Assembly: GCA_019264575.1 (NCBI GenBank)
Contig: JAHUZV010000024.1
Coordinates: 1 to 64,000, forward strand
Direction: 5' to 3'
DNA length: 64,000 nt
Source of the DNA: Vulcanococcus sp.
GTDB lineage: Bacteria > Cyanobacteriota > Cyanobacteriia > PCC-6307 > Cyanobiaceae
In this document: positions 62,306 to 64,000 of the stretch, piece after piece
Layout: the number at the start of each line of letters is the position of its first letter
Numbering within the stretch: position 1 is the stretch's first letter
Program-made: the position numbers and the translations under genes
Notes under the pieces: generated by a model
What the model saw: only the letters and a program-made list of their open reading frames with translations
Told to the model about the DNA's origin: nothing
The model's database searches: none

Positions 62306-62626
62306 TCAGGCCGCGCTGGCCAAGGCGTCGGGGATGGAGGCGCTGGGAGCTTCAAAGCTGCCCTTGGCCACGAACTCCAGGCGCAGCTTCATGAACTCGA
62401 TGAACTTGGCGTCGGTAGACACCACCGCAGCCGCCGGTTGGGGCACCTGATCGGCGATCGCCTTCAGTTCGGGGGCGTTGAGGAAGGCCGGACGCTTCAC
62501 CAGCCAGAAATCGATCTCCTTGCCCTGTTCGCCGTAGTTGCGCACCCGCTCGCGCAGCACCTCATCGAGGGGCTCCTCCACCGTGAGGAAGGTCTCGCTG
62601 GCGGCCACGAAGTGGTACTGGGTCAT
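62306..62626 (-). CDS. ycf54: Mg-protoporphyrin IX monomethyl ester cyclase subunit Ycf54
   Basis: A 106-residue protein of the Ycf54 (DUF2488) family. [47 protein letters not shown] and [22 protein letters not shown] are its conserved core. Ycf54 stabilises the oxygen-dependent AcsF cyclase that closes ring E of chlorophyll. Its start overlaps the pdxJ stop by four bases (ATGA), so it is translated with the vitamin B6 gene. This is strong proof that the host makes chlorophyll. Confidence 0.95.
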   Translation of the reverse strand: MTQYHFVAASETFLTVEEPLDEVLRERVRNYGEQGKEIDFWLVKRPAFLNAPELKAIADQVPQPAAAVVSTDAKFIEFMKLRLEFVAKGSFEAPSASIPDALASAA

Positions 62627-63372
62627 GAACTGGTGCTGCCGAACAGGGGTTCCCGGCGGGGATTCTGAACTAAAGCCTTCATCTGCCGCACCGCCTCCTC
62701 CAGGCCCACCGCCAGGGCGCGGGCCACGATCGTGTGGCCGATGTTGAGCTCTTCCATCCCCTCGATCGCCGCCACCGGCTCCACGTTCTGATACGTGAGG
62801 CCATGGCCGGCATTCACCCGCAGACCGAGGCTGCGGGCGATGAAGGTGCCTTCGGTGAGGCGGGCCAGCTCCAGCGGTTGTTGCTGCCAATCGGCTTCGG
62901 CGTAGGTGCCGGTGTGCAGCTCAACCCAGCGGGCAGCGGTGGCGCGGCAGGCCTCGAGCTGGCTGGTTTCGGCATCTACAAACAGGCTCACGCCGATTCC
63001 AGCTTCCTGCAGGCGACCCACCAGGCCCTTGAGGGGCTCCAGCTGGCCGGCCACATCCAGGCCGCCCTCCGTGGTCACCTCCTCACGCTTCTCCGGTACC
63101 AGGGTCACCATGTCGGGGCGGATGCGCAGGGCGATCGCCTCCATCTCCGCGGTGGCAGCCATCTCAAGATTGAGGCGGCTGCGCACAGTCTGGCGCAGCA
63201 GCTCCACGTCTCGGTCTTGGATGTGGCGGCGGTCTTCGCGCAGATGCACGGTGATGCCATCGGCGCCGCCCAGTTCCGCCAGCAGCGCGTAGCTCACCGG
63301 ATCGGGCTCCACGGTGCGGCGGGCTTGGCGCACGTTGGCGATGTGATCGATGTTCACGCCAAGGCTGGCCAT
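62623..63372 (-). CDS. pdxJ: Pyridoxine 5'-phosphate synthase
   Basis: A 249-residue barrel enzyme that joins 3-amino-2-oxopropyl phosphate and 1-deoxyxylulose 5-phosphate to make pyridoxine phosphate. [50 protein letters not shown], the conserved [16 protein letters not shown] and [16 protein letters not shown] are diagnostic. Length is usual (about 240). It overlaps ycf54 and is divergent from the acyltransferase, about 100 bases away. Confidence 0.97.
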   Translation of the reverse strand: MASLGVNIDHIANVRQARRTVEPDPVSYALLAELGGADGITVHLREDRRHIQDRDVELLRQTVRSRLNLEMAATAEMEAIALRIRPDMVTLVPEKREEVTTEGGLDVAGQLEPLKGLVGRLQEAGIGVSLFVDAETSQLEACRATAARWVELHTGTYAEADWQQQPLELARLTEGTFIARSLGLRVNAGHGLTYQNVEPVAAIEGMEELNIGHTIVARALAVGLEEAVRQMKALVQNPRREPLFGSTSS

Positions 63373-63475
63373 GGCATCGGGGGCGTCTGGCCGGATCCTA
63401 TGGATGGGGCTGCAGCGGCCGCAGGGGGAAGTGCCTGCCCGCGGCGAGTGGCGCGGGGTTCAGCTCCTACGTTGA

Positions 63476-64000
63476 ATGCAACGGATTGGCCGAGCAGGCC
63501 GCGAGACGGTGGCGACGGCGTCCAGTCAGCTGAGTAAGCGCGAACAGAGCCTCTGCAACGGCATCAGCCCCTGGCTGTCGCCGCTGGCGATGGTGGCTAC
63601 CCAAGACGTGGCCCTCAAAGGTTTCTTCCGCCGGCTGCATGTGATCGGCCGTGAGCATCTGCCCCTGAGCGGTCCGGTGTTGATGGCCCCTACCCACCGG
63701 GCCCGCTGGGATGCGCTGATGCTTCCCTACGCCGCCGGCCGGCGGGTGAGCGGACGCGACTGCCGCTTCATGGTCACCCTCGATGAAATGAAGGGGCTGC
63801 AGGGTTGGTTTCTGCACCGGCTCGGTTGTTTCCCGGTGAATCAGCTCAAGCCGCAAACCGCCACCCTCCGCTACGCGGTGGATCTGCTCGAGGCCGGTCA
63901 GCAGCTGGTGGTGTTTCCGGAGGGCCGGATCATGCGTGAACCGGGCCCGATTCGCTTGATGCAGGGGTTGTCGCGGTTGGCGCTGCTGGCCGCGGCCCAC
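63476..64000 (+). CDS. 1-acyl-glycerol-phosphate acyltransferase (PlsC-like), 5' part
   Basis: An open frame that runs off the window edge; 175 codons are present. HVIGREHLPLSGPVLMAPTHRARWDALML holds the catalytic H-x4-D (His74, Asp79). FFRRLHVIG precedes it as the membrane-facing helix, and VVFPEGRIMREPGPI near residue 147 is the FPEG substrate motif. PlsC-type enzymes add the second acyl chain to lysophosphatidate in phospholipid and glycolipid synthesis. The start is ATG 63476, though a GTG at 63509 is also in frame. The C-terminal part lies beyond the window. Confidence 0.9.
   Translation, partial: MQRIGRAGRETVATASSQLSKREQSLCNGISPWLSPLAMVATQDVALKGFFRRLHVIGREHLPLSGPVLMAPTHRARWDALMLPYAAGRRVSGRDCRFMVTLDEMKGLQGWFLHRLGCFPVNQLKPQTATLRYAVDLLEAGQQLVVFPEGRIMREPGPIRLMQGLSRLALLAAAH

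Overview
The window reads as chromosomal DNA of a GC-rich picocyanobacterium of the Cyanobium/Synechococcus type. Evidence: a CyanoP/PsbP photosystem II lipoprotein, the Ycf54 subunit of the Mg-protoporphyrin ester cyclase, ClpC, a glycine-rich RRM protein of the cyanobacterial Rbp type, a 5S rRNA tail of cyanobacterial form, a RecBCD set as in picocyanobacteria, and scattered HIP1 octamers (GCGATCGC). Genes are packed with many 1-8 base start/stop overlaps. I see no insertion sequence, prophage, CRISPR array or tRNA.

Layout. (1) 1-133: the 3' end of an rRNA operon (5S tail, hairpin, terminator). (2) 0.2-1.0 kb: two small unknown genes on the minus strand. (3) 1.2-23.8 kb: a cell-surface glycosylation and type I secretion island. 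A five-gene minus-strand operon (11919 to 3660) encodes a GT2-GT4 glycosyltransferase, a PpiC/SurA-like isomerase, an HlyB-like ABC exporter with a cyclic-nucleotide-binding-like domain and a degenerate C39 domain, an HlyD adaptor and a small membrane protein. Facing away from it is a plus-strand operon (11991-18214): a GT-D-like protein, a SAM methyltransferase, an unknown protein and a GH130-like beta-propeller protein. A second minus-strand operon (23836 to 18238) couples a response regulator and histidine kinase to a GT2, a GT61-like and a polysaccharide pyruvyl transferase gene. A TPR/GT9-like gene lies at 1.2 kb. The secreted substrate is not in the window.

(4) 24-35 kb: housekeeping genes. 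clpC and rimI are on the minus strand. A seven-gene plus-strand operon follows: lysA, cdaA, uppS, bioB, trhO, a GST-DUF952 fusion and a GNAT-like gene. Then come lipA-recR (minus). (5) 35.4-46 kb: psbP, an FAD oxidoreductase, then a probable aromatic-acid-type efflux locus. It has an HlyD adaptor plus a 63-residue membrane protein (plus strand), facing a six-gene minus-strand operon with two split FUSC pairs, a TolC-like outer membrane protein and a channel-like protein whose selectivity filter is lost. mgtC and a small membrane protein diverge from it. (6) 46-49 kb: an LCP-family ligase and an ABC half-exporter. (7) 49-52.7 kb: small proteins, the RNA-binding protein and a DEAD-box helicase. 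(8) 52.3-61.8 kb: a phosphatase-recC-recB-recD-cupin operon. (9) 61.9-64 kb: a small unknown gene, pdxJ-ycf54, and the start of a plsC-type acyltransferase cut by the window end.

No stretch longer than about 300 bases lacks a gene. The largest gaps are 49742-49981, 23837-24113 and 1013-1187. All function calls come from reading motifs by eye. No database search was run.
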